From Dermatophilaceae bacterium (GTDB lineage: Bacteria; Actinomycetota; Actinomycetes; Actinomycetales; Dermatophilaceae): a DNA stretch of 35,011 bases. Below, in pieces: positions 6,892 to 15,838 of the stretch. The first letter of the stretch is position 1, and each line of letters starts with the position of its first letter. The stretch lies in contig JACMPC010000229.1 in assembly GCA_014377705.1 (NCBI GenBank), positions 1 to 35,011 of the forward strand, in the 5' to 3' direction. The position numbers were made by a program, and so were the translations under genes. The notes under the pieces were generated by a model. The model was not told where the DNA came from, made no database searches, and saw nothing but the letters and a program-made list of their open reading frames with translations.

Positions 6892-7890
6892 ATGGAGTCA
6901 AGACTGCTGGGTCGCACGGGTCGTCAGGTCGGGGTCATCGGGATGGGGTGCTGGCAGCTCGGCGCGGACTGGGGCGCAGTCAGCGAGCAGGACGCGCTGG
7001 CAACACTGCACGCCGCCGTCGACGCCGGGGCCAGCTTTTTGGACACCGCTGACGTGTACGGCGACGGGCGCAGCGAGGAGCTGGTCGGGCGGCTGTTGCT
7101 CGAGCGCGGCGACGTCGGCCTGACCGTGGCCACCAAGATGGGACGACGGGCCGACCCGCACGTGCCCGAGGCCTTCACCGGAAGGGCCGCCGGCAAGACA
7201 CTGCGCGCCTGGAACGACCGCAGCCGCCGCAACCTCGGCGTCGACACCCTCGACCTGGTGCAGCTGCACTGCCCGCCGACGCCGGTCTACTCCAGCGACG
7301 AGGTGTTCGACACGCTGGACGCGATGGTCGAGGAGGGCAGGATGAGGGCCTACGGCGTCTCGGTGGAAACCTGCGAGGAGGCGCTCGCAGCTATCGCCCG
7401 GCCGCACCTGGCCAGTGTGCAGATCATCCTCAACGCCTTCCGGCGCAAGCCGCTCGAGCAGGTCCTCCCGGCAGCGGCTGCGGCCGGGGTGGGCGTCATC
7501 GCGCGGGTCCCGCTGGCCAGCGGCCTGCTCGCCGGCAAGTACACCGAGTCGACCACCTTCGCGGCCGACGACCACCGCACCTACAACCGCTCGGGCGAGG
7601 CCTTCGACGTCGGCGAGACCTTCGCGGGAGTGCCGTTCGAGGTCGGGGTGGCCGCGGCGCGGGAGGTCTCCGCGCTGACGCCGCCCGGGTTCAGCGCCGC
7701 ACAGCTCGCGTTGCGCTGGGTGATCGACCAGCCCGGCGTCAGCGTGGTGATCCCGGGCGCCCGGAGCCCGGAGCAGGCCCGGGCCAACGCCGGGGCAGCC
7801 GACGTCCCCCCGCTCGACGCCGCCACACTCTCGGCTCTCGAAGCCATCTATGACAGGCGGATCCGCGGGCATGTCCACGACCGCTGGTAG
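6892..7890 (+). CDS. Aldo/keto reductase family oxidoreductase
   Basis: 332 residues, cytosolic TIM-barrel NADPH-dependent reductase. The catalytic tetrad of the family can be placed: Asp51 (Phe-Leu-Asp-Thr-Ala-Asp), Tyr56 (Val-Tyr-Gly), Lys82 (Ala-Thr-Lys-Met-Gly) and His126 (Val-Gln-Leu-His-Cys). The C-terminal coenzyme-binding signature Val-Ile-Pro-Gly-Ala-Arg-Ser-Pro-Glu-Gln is present near residue 285. GGAGG lies almost against the ATG at 6892, which is unusually close. It is divergent from the CorA-like gene and convergent with the sugar kinase gene. The substrate cannot be inferred from the sequence or neighbours; many relatives reduce small aldehydes. Confidence 0.88.
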   Translation: MESRLLGRTGRQVGVIGMGCWQLGADWGAVSEQDALATLHAAVDAGASFLDTADVYGDGRSEELVGRLLLERGDVGLTVATKMGRRADPHVPEAFTGRAAGKTLRAWNDRSRRNLGVDTLDLVQLHCPPTPVYSSDEVFDTLDAMVEEGRMRAYGVSVETCEEALAAIARPHLASVQIILNAFRRKPLEQVLPAAAAAGVGVIARVPLASGLLAGKYTESTTFAADDHRTYNRSGEAFDVGETFAGVPFEVGVAAAREVSALTPPGFSAAQLALRWVIDQPGVSVVIPGARSPEQARANAGAADVPPLDAATLSALEAIYDRRIRGHVHDRW

Positions 7891-8008
7891 CCGCATCGTC
7901 CGCTGACCTCCACCGGCGATGCAGAGGTGCGCTGCGCGCGGGCACGCTCCCGCCGCTGCTGGCCACTGCTGGCTGGCCACTGCTGGCCGCTGATGGCCGC
8001 CGACGCCG

Positions 8009-8989
8009 CTAGGCTCCGCCGGCCAGCCAGATGTATGGCGCCCGCGCTCGCAGGGTTCGCCCCCGGGCGATGTGCCGGCCAAGAGCCAGGGCGCCGTCCA
8101 GGGCGGTGCCGGACGCGGCGGTCAGGTCGATGCCGCGCAGCCGGGTCTCACCCTCGAAGGCTTTCGCCATCTGCGGGTTGCCCAGCAGGCCGCCGACGGC
8201 TGTCGCGGCGCAGCCCGGGACCGAGGAGGCGACCGACGCGAGGGAGTCCGCCAGGTGGGCTGCCGCCCGCAGGACGATGTGCGCTGACACCGGGTCCCCG
8301 CCGGCCAGCGACGTCACCACCGGCGCGAACGCGGCCAGTCTCGCCTGCGCGTCCGGGGTGGTCATTACCGCACGCGGCCAGGTCCGTGGCTCGCCCCACT
8401 CGGCTCGGGCCGCCCGTTTGAGAGGGTCCGACCCGCCGGGGACTCCGTCCTCGGCTGCCAGGGCCACCCGCAGCCCCTCAAGCCCGATCCAGGCGCCGGA
8501 GCCGCGGTCGCCCAGCAGGTGACCCCAGCCGTCGACCAGGCGCCAGACGTCAACGAAGTCGGTGGCGAAAGCGACCGCCCCGGACCCGGCCGCCAGGACG
8601 GCTCCCGGTCGCACCTCGCCCAGCGCCCCGACGAGGCTGGTGACCGCGTCGCTGGCAACCACCGTCCGAGCGGCGCCCAGTCGCGAATGCACCCGGGCCA
8701 GCACGCTTTCAGGTTCGGTCAGGCTCAGCAGCCCGCGCATGGACCACACGACGACATCCGGGGGCCGGCGATTCCGCGAGTCGAAGCCCGCCACGGCTGC
8801 CAGCAACGGGTCGAGGTCGATACCGCCAGAGGTGATGGCCACTCCGTCACTCTCGAACAGCTCACTCCTGCTGAGGATGCCGACACCATCACCATCACCA
8901 CCCTCGCCATCACCATCGCTCTCGCCGGATTCAACGCGCCGGGCACGCAGACCAGAACCGCCGACGTCGACTGCCAGGATCAAGCTCAC
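8009..8989 (-). CDS. BadF/BcrA-type sugar kinase (GlcNAc/MurNAc kinase-like)
   Basis: 326 residues from a GTG at 8989, 13 bp after the upstream permease stop. It belongs to the ASKHA fold, BadF/BadG/BcrA/BcrD ATPase family: Asp-Val-Gly-Gly-Ser near the N-terminus (phosphate-1), Gly-Ser-Gly-Ala-Val-Ala-Phe in the middle, and Gly-Asp-Arg-Gly-Ser-Gly-Ala-Trp-Ile-Gly. That family includes GlcNAc kinases and the MurNAc/GlcNAc kinase MurK of Clostridium acetobutylicum. As the last gene of a murQ cluster whose importer is ABC-type and so delivers free sugar, it is well placed to make MurNAc-6-phosphate for MurQ, or GlcNAc-6-phosphate. Residues about 22-37 are an unusual Gly/Asp/Glu repeat encoded by a CACCAT-like repeat at 8880-8925. 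Confidence 0.82.
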   Translation of the reverse strand: MSLILAVDVGGSGLRARRVESGESDGDGEGGDGDGVGILSRSELFESDGVAITSGGIDLDPLLAAVAGFDSRNRRPPDVVVWSMRGLLSLTEPESVLARVHSRLGAARTVVASDAVTSLVGALGEVRPGAVLAAGSGAVAFATDFVDVWRLVDGWGHLLGDRGSGAWIGLEGLRVALAAEDGVPGGSDPLKRAARAEWGEPRTWPRAVMTTPDAQARLAAFAPVVTSLAGGDPVSAHIVLRAAAHLADSLASVASSVPGCAATAVGGLLGNPQMAKAFEGETRLRGIDLTAASGTALDGALALGRHIARGRTLRARAPYIWLAGGA

Positions 8990-9002
8990 CTCACCGAGCC
9001 GA

Positions 9003-9920
9003 TCACTTGCTCATGCCCGCGGTCAGCCCGGCGACGATCTGCTTGGTGGCCACCAGGAAGAGGATGATCAGCGGCACGGTCGCGATCACCAGCCCGGCGA
9101 ACAACGAGGACCAGTCGGTGGCGTACTCGCCGAAGAACGTGGTCAGGCCGACCGGCACGGTGTACTTCTCCCGTGACCGCAACAGCACCAGCGGGAACAG
9201 GAAATCGTTCCAGATCGGCACGAACCGGAAGACCACCACCGTGGCCACCGCCGGACGCACCATCGGCACCATGATCCGGATGAACATCTGCCAGCTGCTG
9301 GCACCGTCGATCCGGGCAGCCTCTTCGAGCTCGGGCGGCAGCTGCCGGAAGAACGTGGTCAGCACGAAGATCGAGAACGGCACCCCGGAAGCCGCGTAGA
9401 CGAGCATCAGGCCGAGGCGGGAGTCCACCAGCCCCATCCCGTCGAGCAGGTAGAAGATCGGCAGGATCGCCAGGTGGATCGGGAGCATGAGCCCGCTGAT
9501 GAACACCGACTCCAGAATGGTGAAGATCCGCGAGCGGCAGCGAGCCAGTGCGTACGCCGCCATCGTCGAGACGGTCGTGGACAGCGCGACCGCACCCACG
9601 GTGACCAGCAGGGAGTTGGTGAAATACTCCCCGAAGTGACCCTCGGTCCACGCCTTGCGATAGCTGTCGAGCTTGATCGGCCACGGTGCCCCGAGCGGGT
9701 CAGAGTAGAGGCTGGAGGTGGTGCGGAACGAGTTGGCCACCATGAGCAACAACGGGATCAGCGCCACGATGGCGTAGATCCACAAGGCGGTGCTGCCGAC
9801 GCGACCACCGATCGGACGCTGCCGGCGACGCCGGGCCGGCCTGGGTGACCTGGGTGGCGCGGGGTCTGGCTGGACGGTGGTGGCTGACTCTTCCTGACCA
9901 CTCAGGGCAGTCGTGGTCAT
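9003..9920 (-). CDS. ABC sugar transporter permease, MalG type
   Basis: 305 residues from the ATG at 9920, which overlaps the stop of the other permease by 4 bp (ATGA). The N-terminal 45 residues are Pro/Arg-rich and cytosolic; six membrane segments follow. The permease EAA loop is present (Glu-Glu-Ala-Ala-Arg-Ile-Asp-Gly-Ala), where the ATPase docks. It forms the membrane channel with the gene just upstream and receives sugar from the lipoprotein encoded two genes upstream. No ATP-binding subunit is encoded in the cluster, so a shared ATPase of the MsiK type is presumably used. The context points to MurNAc or related cell-wall amino sugars. Confidence 0.92.
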   Translation of the reverse strand: MTTTALSGQEESATTVQPDPAPPRSPRPARRRRQRPIGGRVGSTALWIYAIVALIPLLLMVANSFRTTSSLYSDPLGAPWPIKLDSYRKAWTEGHFGEYFTNSLLVTVGAVALSTTVSTMAAYALARCRSRIFTILESVFISGLMLPIHLAILPIFYLLDGMGLVDSRLGLMLVYAASGVPFSIFVLTTFFRQLPPELEEAARIDGASSWQMFIRIMVPMVRPAVATVVVFRFVPIWNDFLFPLVLLRSREKYTVPVGLTTFFGEYATDWSSLFAGLVIATVPLIILFLVATKQIVAGLTAGMSK

Positions 9921-10816
9921 GCCGCGACCCGGTCCTGATGACGTCGTAGCACCCGGGTGGCCAGAACCGCTCCCCCGAAGATCACCAGGAACAACAGGGC
10001 GGCGATGGCCGACGAGCTGCCGATGGCGTTGGTCGACCCGTTCTCGAAGGCGGTCCGGTAGAACAGCAGGGAGATGAAGTCGGTTGCGCCTGCTGGGTTC
10101 CCGGTCGAACCGCCGAAGGCGTAAGGCAGCGCGAACGCCTCCATCGCGAAGATGAAGGTGAGGATGCTGACCGTGCCGATGGCCGGGACCAGCAGCGGGA
10201 AGACGATCGACCGGAAGGTCTGCCACTGGCTGGCGCCGTCAACCCGCGCCGCCTCGGAGAGCTCCTCGGGCACCCCGCCCAGGGCAGCGCCATACAGCAG
10301 GACGGGGAAGCCGACCCACTGCCAGGCGCTGACCAGCACAACCACCCACAAGGCTGTGGTGGGGTCACCCAGCCAGGGGAGGGCCAGGGAATCCAGGCCC
10401 ACCTGGCGAAGCAGAGCATTGACCGGCCCGAAGGTGGGCGAGAGCAACAAGGTCCAGAGGTAGCCGATGACGATCGGGCTGACCAGGTAGGGCATCGCGT
10501 AGAGCGTCTGCAGCATCCTGCGGGTGCGCCCCCGCTTGTGCAGCAGGACCGCGATGCCCAGGCCAAGGGTGTTCTGGATGACCATCGTCCCCACGAAGAA
10601 GGCGATGTTGTGTCCGAACGCCCTGGGCAGCTGGGTCGTGAACGGCTCCTGGGTGAACAACGCAGCGAAGTTCTCGAACCCGACGAACACTCCCCGGGTG
10701 GTCCCCTGCCAGCTGAAGAACGCATAGCTGAGCGCGGAGCCCATCGGATAGAGGACGAAGACCCCGAACAGCACCAGTGCCGGGGCGACGAAGAACAACC
10801 CGCTACGTCGTGACAT
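9917..10816 (-). CDS. ABC sugar transporter permease, MalF type
   Basis: 299 residues, six predicted membrane segments, EAA loop Glu-Leu-Ser-Glu-Ala-Ala-Arg-Val-Asp-Gly-Ala at about two thirds of the length. This is the MalF-type partner of the permease encoded immediately downstream, with a 4-bp overlap. It begins 6 bp after the stop of the solute-binding lipoprotein gene, so the three are co-transcribed and probably translationally coupled. Family: carbohydrate uptake transporter 1 (CUT1) permeases. Confidence 0.92.
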   Translation of the reverse strand: MSRRSGLFFVAPALVLFGVFVLYPMGSALSYAFFSWQGTTRGVFVGFENFAALFTQEPFTTQLPRAFGHNIAFFVGTMVIQNTLGLGIAVLLHKRGRTRRMLQTLYAMPYLVSPIVIGYLWTLLLSPTFGPVNALLRQVGLDSLALPWLGDPTTALWVVVLVSAWQWVGFPVLLYGAALGGVPEELSEAARVDGASQWQTFRSIVFPLLVPAIGTVSILTFIFAMEAFALPYAFGGSTGNPAGATDFISLLFYRTAFENGSTNAIGSSSAIAALLFLVIFGGAVLATRVLRRHQDRVAA

Positions 10817-10822
10817 CCGTGG

Positions 10823-12118
10823 CTACGCCTTGGGCTTGAACCACTGGGAGACGCCGGTCTGCAGGTCGGCACTGACCTTGGCGGGGGTCTTCTTGCCCAG
10901 CAGCACCTCCTGGATCCCGGTGCCCAGCACCTCGGTGCCCGACGGCGCGCCATAGCGGAAGTCGACCAGCAAGAGGTACGGCGTGGGGCTCTTGGTGTAG
11001 TTGGCCTTCATCTGCGCGAGCAGCGGGTCGGAGTAGCTGACCCCGGGAACCGCTGACAGCTGCTTGACCTGGTCTGCCACGAGCTGGCCGAACTCCCTGG
11101 TGGCCATCCACTTCACCAGGTCCTTGCTGGCAACCTGCGCATCGCTCTTGGCCGAGACACCGAAGGCACCATCGGCATAGCCGGTGGTGACCGGCTCCAT
11201 CGACGGGGAGCCCAGCGGCGCCGGGACCTGGAAGACGCCCATCTTCAGCGCCGGGTTCTGCTTCTGGAAGAAGCCGAGCTCGAAGGAGCCACCGGGGAAC
11301 ATCGCCGCCTTGCCGGAGGTGAACAGGATCTGCGCGTCGGTGTAGGCGACACCGACAACGCTCTGCGGCATGCTCGGCTTGAGCTTGTTGAGCACGTCGA
11401 CCGAGGCGACCCAGTCCGGGTCGGTGAAGGTCTTCTTGCCGGTCGTGACGTCCGTCTCGAAGGCGGTGCCGCCGAAGCGCGGAGCCGCGAGCACCTGGTG
11501 CAGCATCGGGAGCGTCCAGGAGTCCTTCGCGCCCACGGCCAGCGGGGTGATGCCAGCCTTCTTGAGCGTGGCGTTGACTGCGAGGAACTCCGCCCAGGTG
11601 GTCGGCGGGGTGAGGCCGTTCTTCGCGAAGAGATCCTTGTTGTAGAACATCTGCAGCGTCTGCTGGGCCAGCGGGACGGCATACAGCTTGCCGTCTTCCT
11701 TGCCCTTGGCGCTCTTGACGACGTTGGCGTCCCAGCTGGACAGGTCGACGACCCCGTCCAGCGGCAGCAGGCTCTTGGACGCGATGGTCGGCTGGAGCTG
11801 ACCGTAGGAACGGACCTGCGCGACGTCGGGGCCCTTGGCTCCGGCCAGGCCGGTGGTCAGGATCAGGTTGTACTCGGTGTTCTTGAAGGCCTTGAAGTCC
11901 ACCTTGGTGCCCGGGTGCTGTCTCTCGTAGACAGCAAAGATGGACTTGTACGCCGCGACGTCCTCGGTGCGCCAGGACCAGACCGAAAGGGTGACGTTCT
12001 TGCTGTCACCGGAGCCTGCGGAGCCGCTCTTGGGGCTGGATGGTGCGCAGGCGCTGAGCGCCACCATGGCCGAGGCCACGGTCAGCGCAGCGAGTTGTCG
12101 CCGGGTCTTGTCGTTCAT
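10823..12118 (-). CDS. ABC extracellular sugar-binding lipoprotein (family 1)
   Basis: 431 residues. A lipoprotein signal peptide ends in the lipobox Leu-Ser-Ala-Cys24, followed by a Ser/Gly-rich tether, so the mature protein is anchored on the outer face of the membrane. The rest is a family 1 solute-binding fold (early Val-Trp-Ser-Trp, then a Tyr-Asn-Lys-Asp-Leu-Phe motif common in sugar-binding proteins). Its start overlaps the murQ stop by 4 bp, tying sugar capture to MurQ expression. The substrate is inferred from context to be MurNAc, GlcNAc or a small muropeptide sugar; the sequence alone does not show which. Confidence 0.92.
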   Translation of the reverse strand: MNDKTRRQLAALTVASAMVALSACAPSSPKSGSAGSGDSKNVTLSVWSWRTEDVAAYKSIFAVYERQHPGTKVDFKAFKNTEYNLILTTGLAGAKGPDVAQVRSYGQLQPTIASKSLLPLDGVVDLSSWDANVVKSAKGKEDGKLYAVPLAQQTLQMFYNKDLFAKNGLTPPTTWAEFLAVNATLKKAGITPLAVGAKDSWTLPMLHQVLAAPRFGGTAFETDVTTGKKTFTDPDWVASVDVLNKLKPSMPQSVVGVAYTDAQILFTSGKAAMFPGGSFELGFFQKQNPALKMGVFQVPAPLGSPSMEPVTTGYADGAFGVSAKSDAQVASKDLVKWMATREFGQLVADQVKQLSAVPGVSYSDPLLAQMKANYTKSPTPYLLLVDFRYGAPSGTEVLGTGIQEVLLGKKTPAKVSADLQTGVSQWFKPKA

Positions 12119-13080
12119 CGGGCTGTCTCCTGTCGGTTGTTGCGCGTGCCGTTGTGACTGGGGATGGATCGCAGCGCCTCCGCCACTGATCCCTGGTGAT
12201 GTTCGAGCGCCGCTCTGGCCGTGTCCGGGTCCACCCCGGACAGGAGCGACAGGAGCGCCGGCTTCAGCTCCCCCGAAGCCGCCTCCAGGGCTGTGCGGGC
12301 AGTCGGCTCATCGGCCCCGCTGGCCTCGCGCAGGATCCGGATCACCCGTCCGCGCAGCTTGGCGTTGGTGGCCACCATGTCGACCATGAGGTTGGACCAG
12401 GTGTGCCCCAGCCGGACCATCACGGCGGTGGAGAAGCTGTTGAGCACCAGCTTCTGGGCGGTGCCGGCCTTGAGCCGGGTCGAGCCGGTGATGACCTCGG
12501 GACCGGTGTCGACGGCCAGCAGGTGCTCGACGCGGGCGGCAAGCTCGGCCCGCGGGTTGGCCGTGATCAGGACGGTCATGGCCCCGACCGCCCGGGCCAC
12601 GTCCAGGGCGCCGCCGACATACGGCGTCCGGCCTGAGGCTGTGAGCCCGACGACGACGTCACCCGGCTGCACGACGGAGGCCTCCTGGGCGCCCATCTGC
12701 GCGTTGTCCTCGATGTTCTCGACGGCACGCAGCAGGGCCGCCGCTCCCCCGGCGTGGTGGGCCACGAACAGACCGTCCGGGGCGTTGAAGGTCGGCATCA
12801 GCTCTGCCGCGTCAATCACCGCCAGGCGTCCGGAGGTGCCAGCCCCGAAGTAGTGCACGGCGCCCCCGGCACGGATGCGCTCGACCGCGAGGTCCACCAC
12901 GACCGCGAGCTCTGGCATGATCCGGAGCACCGCCGGTGCCACGCTGGCGTCCTCCCGGTTGAGCGTCTGGAGGAGCTCTGTGGTGCTCATCAGGTCTAGG
13001 GCGTGAGTTTCAGGGTGACGTTCCTCGGTGGGCGCGCTGACGGAGGCTTCGTTGTGGGTAGGTGCCGTTCGGTTGTTCAC
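12115..13080 (-). CDS. murQ: N-acetylmuramic acid 6-phosphate etherase
   Basis: 321 residues from the second of two adjacent GTG codons (13080), which fits the promoter placed just upstream; the frame stays open to a TTG at 13116. MurQ removes the D-lactyl ether from MurNAc-6-phosphate, giving GlcNAc-6-phosphate. The protein aligns by eye with E. coli MurQ throughout: the SIS-domain motif Gly-Ala-Gly-Thr-Ser-Gly-Arg-Leu, then Val-Val-Gly-Leu-Thr-Ala-Ser-Gly-Arg-Thr-Pro-Tyr-Val, then Thr-Gly-Ser-Thr-Arg-Leu-Lys-Ala-Gly-Thr-Ala-Gln-Lys, then Asn-Leu-Met-Val-Asp. The C-terminal helical subdomain is complete. It is cytosolic. It lies between the RpiR-type regulator and the importer genes, overlapping the latter by 4 bp. 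Confidence 0.95.
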   Translation of the reverse strand: MNNRTAPTHNEASVSAPTEERHPETHALDLMSTTELLQTLNREDASVAPAVLRIMPELAVVVDLAVERIRAGGAVHYFGAGTSGRLAVIDAAELMPTFNAPDGLFVAHHAGGAAALLRAVENIEDNAQMGAQEASVVQPGDVVVGLTASGRTPYVGGALDVARAVGAMTVLITANPRAELAARVEHLLAVDTGPEVITGSTRLKAGTAQKLVLNSFSTAVMVRLGHTWSNLMVDMVATNAKLRGRVIRILREASGADEPTARTALEAASGELKPALLSLLSGVDPDTARAALEHHQGSVAEALRSIPSHNGTRNNRQETAR

Positions 13081-13116
13081 CACTGTGATGTTAGTAAGTA
13101 ACAACCTGCACGTCAA
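13081..13116 (-). promoter_or_regulatory. Predicted sigma70-type promoter of murQ (leaderless)
   Basis: On the minus strand TTGACG (13116-13111) and TAACAT (13093-13088) are separated by exactly 17 bp. Counting from the -10 box puts the transcription start near 13081, immediately before the GTG at 13080. No ribosome-binding site precedes that codon, so the mRNA is probably leaderless, a common arrangement in actinobacteria. Confidence 0.65.
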
Positions 13117-13131
13117 TGATGTTAATCATTG
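13114..13131. promoter_or_regulatory. Palindromic operator over the murQ -35 box
   Basis: CAATGATGTTAATCATTG has perfect 7-bp arms (CAATGAT / ATCATTG) around a 4-base centre. It overlaps three bases of the -35 box and the stop codon of the RpiR-type gene. A repressor bound here would block the murQ promoter. It shares 9 of 11 bases of one arm (GTTAATCATTG) with the palindrome upstream of nagZ, so the RpiR-type regulator encoded next door is the likely ligand-controlled repressor. Confidence 0.6.
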
Positions 13132-14063
13132 CCGACATGGTGGGTGGCTACGGCGTCGCGGGTGGACTCCAGGGCCTTGCGGGCGCTACGTAGGTTTCGC
13201 TGTGCGACGGCGATGAAGAGGCAGTCCACCACGGTCAGGGCGGCGATCCGGCTGGCGGTGGCGCCGGAGCGGAAGGCAGTCTCCCGGGCCGCCGTGGTGA
13301 GGACCAGGTCAGCCGCCCGGGCAAGCGGGGAGAGGGGGAAGTTGGTGATAGCCACAGTGTGCGCCCCCTGGGCCCTGGCCCTGGCCACGGACTCGATGGT
13401 CTCGCGGGTCGTGCCACTGTGCGAGATGCCGATGGCCACGTCCCGGGGGCCGAGCAGGGCGGCACTGGTGAGGGCGATGTGCGGGTCGACCCAGGCAAAG
13501 GCCAAAGACCCGATGCGGTGCAGCTTCTGCTGCAGGTCGGCACCCACGACGGCGCTCGCCCCGGAGCCGTAGAGGTCGACCCGGACCGCACTGGCGATGA
13601 CCTTGGCCGCCCGTTCCAGCGCGTCGCGGTCGAGCTGTTCGGCCGTCTCCTCCACCGCGCTGGAGTCGGCGAGGGCGACCTTGCGAATCACGTCGTCGAT
13701 GGTGTCGCTCGCGCTGATGTCGGTCTGCGCGGCGGACAGCGCACGCGGCCGGGCCGACTCCTCCGCGAGGGCGAGCCGGAGCCTGGGGTAGCCGGCCAGG
13801 CCCAGCCGCTTGCTGAAGCGGAGCACCGTGGTCTCGGAAGTCGTTGCGGCGGCTGCCAGCTCGCTGATGGTCTTGGCCGCGGTCCCCCGCGGGTCGGCCA
13901 GGACCTGCTCGGCCACCCGGTCCTCAGCAGGCGACAGCGAGGGCCGCAGAGCCCGGAGCCGGACGAGCAGGGGCGCGGTCGCCGAGCCGGCCTCTGCCGC
14001 ACGGGCTTCGGTCACTGCGGTCTCGGCCACTGCCACCGCTACAACGGGGTTGCTTGGCTTCAT
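13122..14063 (-). CDS. RpiR/MurR-family transcriptional regulator
   Basis: 313 residues from the ATG at 14063, with GAGG 5 bases upstream; a GTG at 14072 is possible but has no such site. Residues about 35-110 are the RpiR-type HTH (Ala-Glu-Asp-Arg-Val-Ala-Glu-Gln-Val-Leu, then Ser-Glu-Thr-Thr-Val-Leu-Arg-Phe-Ser-Lys-Arg-Leu-Gly). Residues about 140-285 are a SIS sugar-phosphate-binding domain (Tyr-Gly-Ser-Gly-Ala-Ser, Ser-His-Ser-Gly-Thr-Thr). In E. coli and B. subtilis the MurR regulators of this family respond to MurNAc-6-phosphate and control murQ genes. Its place between the secreted hydrolases and murQ supports that role. A palindrome at the murQ promoter, overlapping its own stop codon, is a plausible binding site. 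Confidence 0.9.
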   Translation of the reverse strand: MKPSNPVVAVAVAETAVTEARAAEAGSATAPLLVRLRALRPSLSPAEDRVAEQVLADPRGTAAKTISELAAAATTSETTVLRFSKRLGLAGYPRLRLALAEESARPRALSAAQTDISASDTIDDVIRKVALADSSAVEETAEQLDRDALERAAKVIASAVRVDLYGSGASAVVGADLQQKLHRIGSLAFAWVDPHIALTSAALLGPRDVAIGISHSGTTRETIESVARARAQGAHTVAITNFPLSPLARAADLVLTTAARETAFRSGATASRIAALTVVDCLFIAVAQRNLRSARKALESTRDAVATHHVGND

Positions 14064-14081
14064 GGGCCTCACGCTACGACC

Positions 14082-15838
14082 TCACCGCGGCGATTCCGTC
14101 CACCCCTGCGCGACAATGGCCTCCGGGTGTCGCTCGCCGTCCAGCACCATGCCCTGGGACCCGGCGACTCGCACAGCGTCCACGTAGACACCTCGCCCGA
14201 CGTATGACGCATCGGTGGCGTAGCGCCATCGCAGCTGTTGCGGGCCACCCGGCAGGTCTGCCCGGGCCTGCATCCAGCGTCGTGTGCCGCCGATGGCGAT
14301 CGAGCCGTCTGTCGTCGTCACCGTGCCCCGGTCTCGGACCGTGAACGGCGCCGGCAGCCAGGTGGTACCGCCGTCGGTGGAGGACTCCAGGGTCATCGGG
14401 TCGCTGGACTCGGTGTCGACGAACAGGTCGAACGCCAGGGTTGCCGTGCCCACGACGTCCAACGTATGGGTGGTGAGCGTCGCGGTCGTGGCGTCCCTGG
14501 TGCCGCTGAACCAGGCGGTGCGGCCCTGCCGTGGCGAGACCCCGAGTGCCAGCGCGAGACCCTGCGCCGCTGCGCGGCGGGCCGGGTTGTTGGAGCCCCA
14601 GGTACGGCTCGGGTGGACCCTGTTCGACAGCATGATCGCGAACGACCGTGACATGTTGTCGATCACGATCGAGGTTCCGGTGTATCCGGTGTGGCCGGCG
14701 GTTCTCGGGCTGGACAGACCGCCCATGTACCAGCGCTGGTCCAGCTCGAAACCCAGCCCATGGGAGCTGCCGGCAAAGGCGCTGTTGTAGTTGGTCGTCA
14801 TCTTCCGGACGCTGTCAGCGGACAGGATGCGATGGCCGCCGTAGCTGCCGCCGTTGATCATGCCCTGGGCGAGCACTGCCATATCGGTGGCGGTGGAGAA
14901 GACACCGGCGTGACCGGCGACACCGCCGAGCGACCAGGCGTTCTCGTCATGGACCTCGCCCCAGACCATCCCGCGGGGCGGGCTGGCCTCGAACTCTGTC
15001 GCCGCGATCCGCGGCCTCAGCGAGCGGGCAGGGTTGTAGCCGGTGTCCTTCATTCCCAGCGGGTCCGCTATCCGCGCGCGGACAAGCTGGTCGAGGCCCT
15101 GGCCGGTCTGTCGCTCGACCAGGACGCCGAGGGTGATCAGGTTGAGGTCGCTGTAGACATACCGGGTCCCCGGCGGCGAGGTCGGGGCGACGTCAAGGAC
15201 CGCCGCGATCCGCGACGCCTTGTCCGGCCACCCGCTCCACAGCGGCATCCACGGCTTGAGGCCCGAGGTGTGCGTCAGCAGCTGGCGCACCGTGATGGCG
15301 CCCTTGCCCTGTGCCGCGAAGGCCGGCAGGTACGTCGACACAGGCTCCTCGAGCTGGATGGCGCCACGCTCGATCTGCTGCATCACCAGGATCGAGGTGA
15401 ACAGCTTGCTGACCGAGGCCATGTCGAAGATCGTGTCCTCGCGCATCGGGACCCACTGGTCGGCGGGCAGCTCGGTCCCTGCACCATCGGCATAGCGGAG
15501 CGCGTAGCCGCTGGCCTGCCTGGCCACGACATGCCCGTCGTGACCCAGCAGGGTGACGGCTCCGGCATACAGCGGGCGGGTGGCACGCGTTGGCTCCTCC
15601 CAGCCGGCGATCTGGGCCAGGGCGGCATCGATCGGTCTGGGGTCGAGGCCTGCGGCGGCCGGCGAGCGGTCAGTCAGCACAGTGCCCGTTCCGGCGAAAC
15701 CCGAAAAGGGCTGGTCGAAACCCGCACCCGAGGCGCTGCCGGCCAGGGCCGTCGAAGGCGTGAGCAAAGAGGTGCCGACCATCGCGGCACTGGCGACCGC
15801 GATGACCGCCCGCCTCAGTGCCGGGCGGGCTGGCCGGC

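Noticed and set aside
6898-8082. Minus-strand open frame opposite the aldo/keto reductase
   Set aside because: Antisense shadow; the plus strand encodes a complete catalytic tetrad.
8880-8925. CACCATCACCATCACC run resembling a polyhistidine-tag sequence
   Set aside because: On the coding (minus) strand it reads as Gly/Asp/Glu codons within the kinase gene and is degenerate; it is a natural low-complexity repeat, not an engineered tag.
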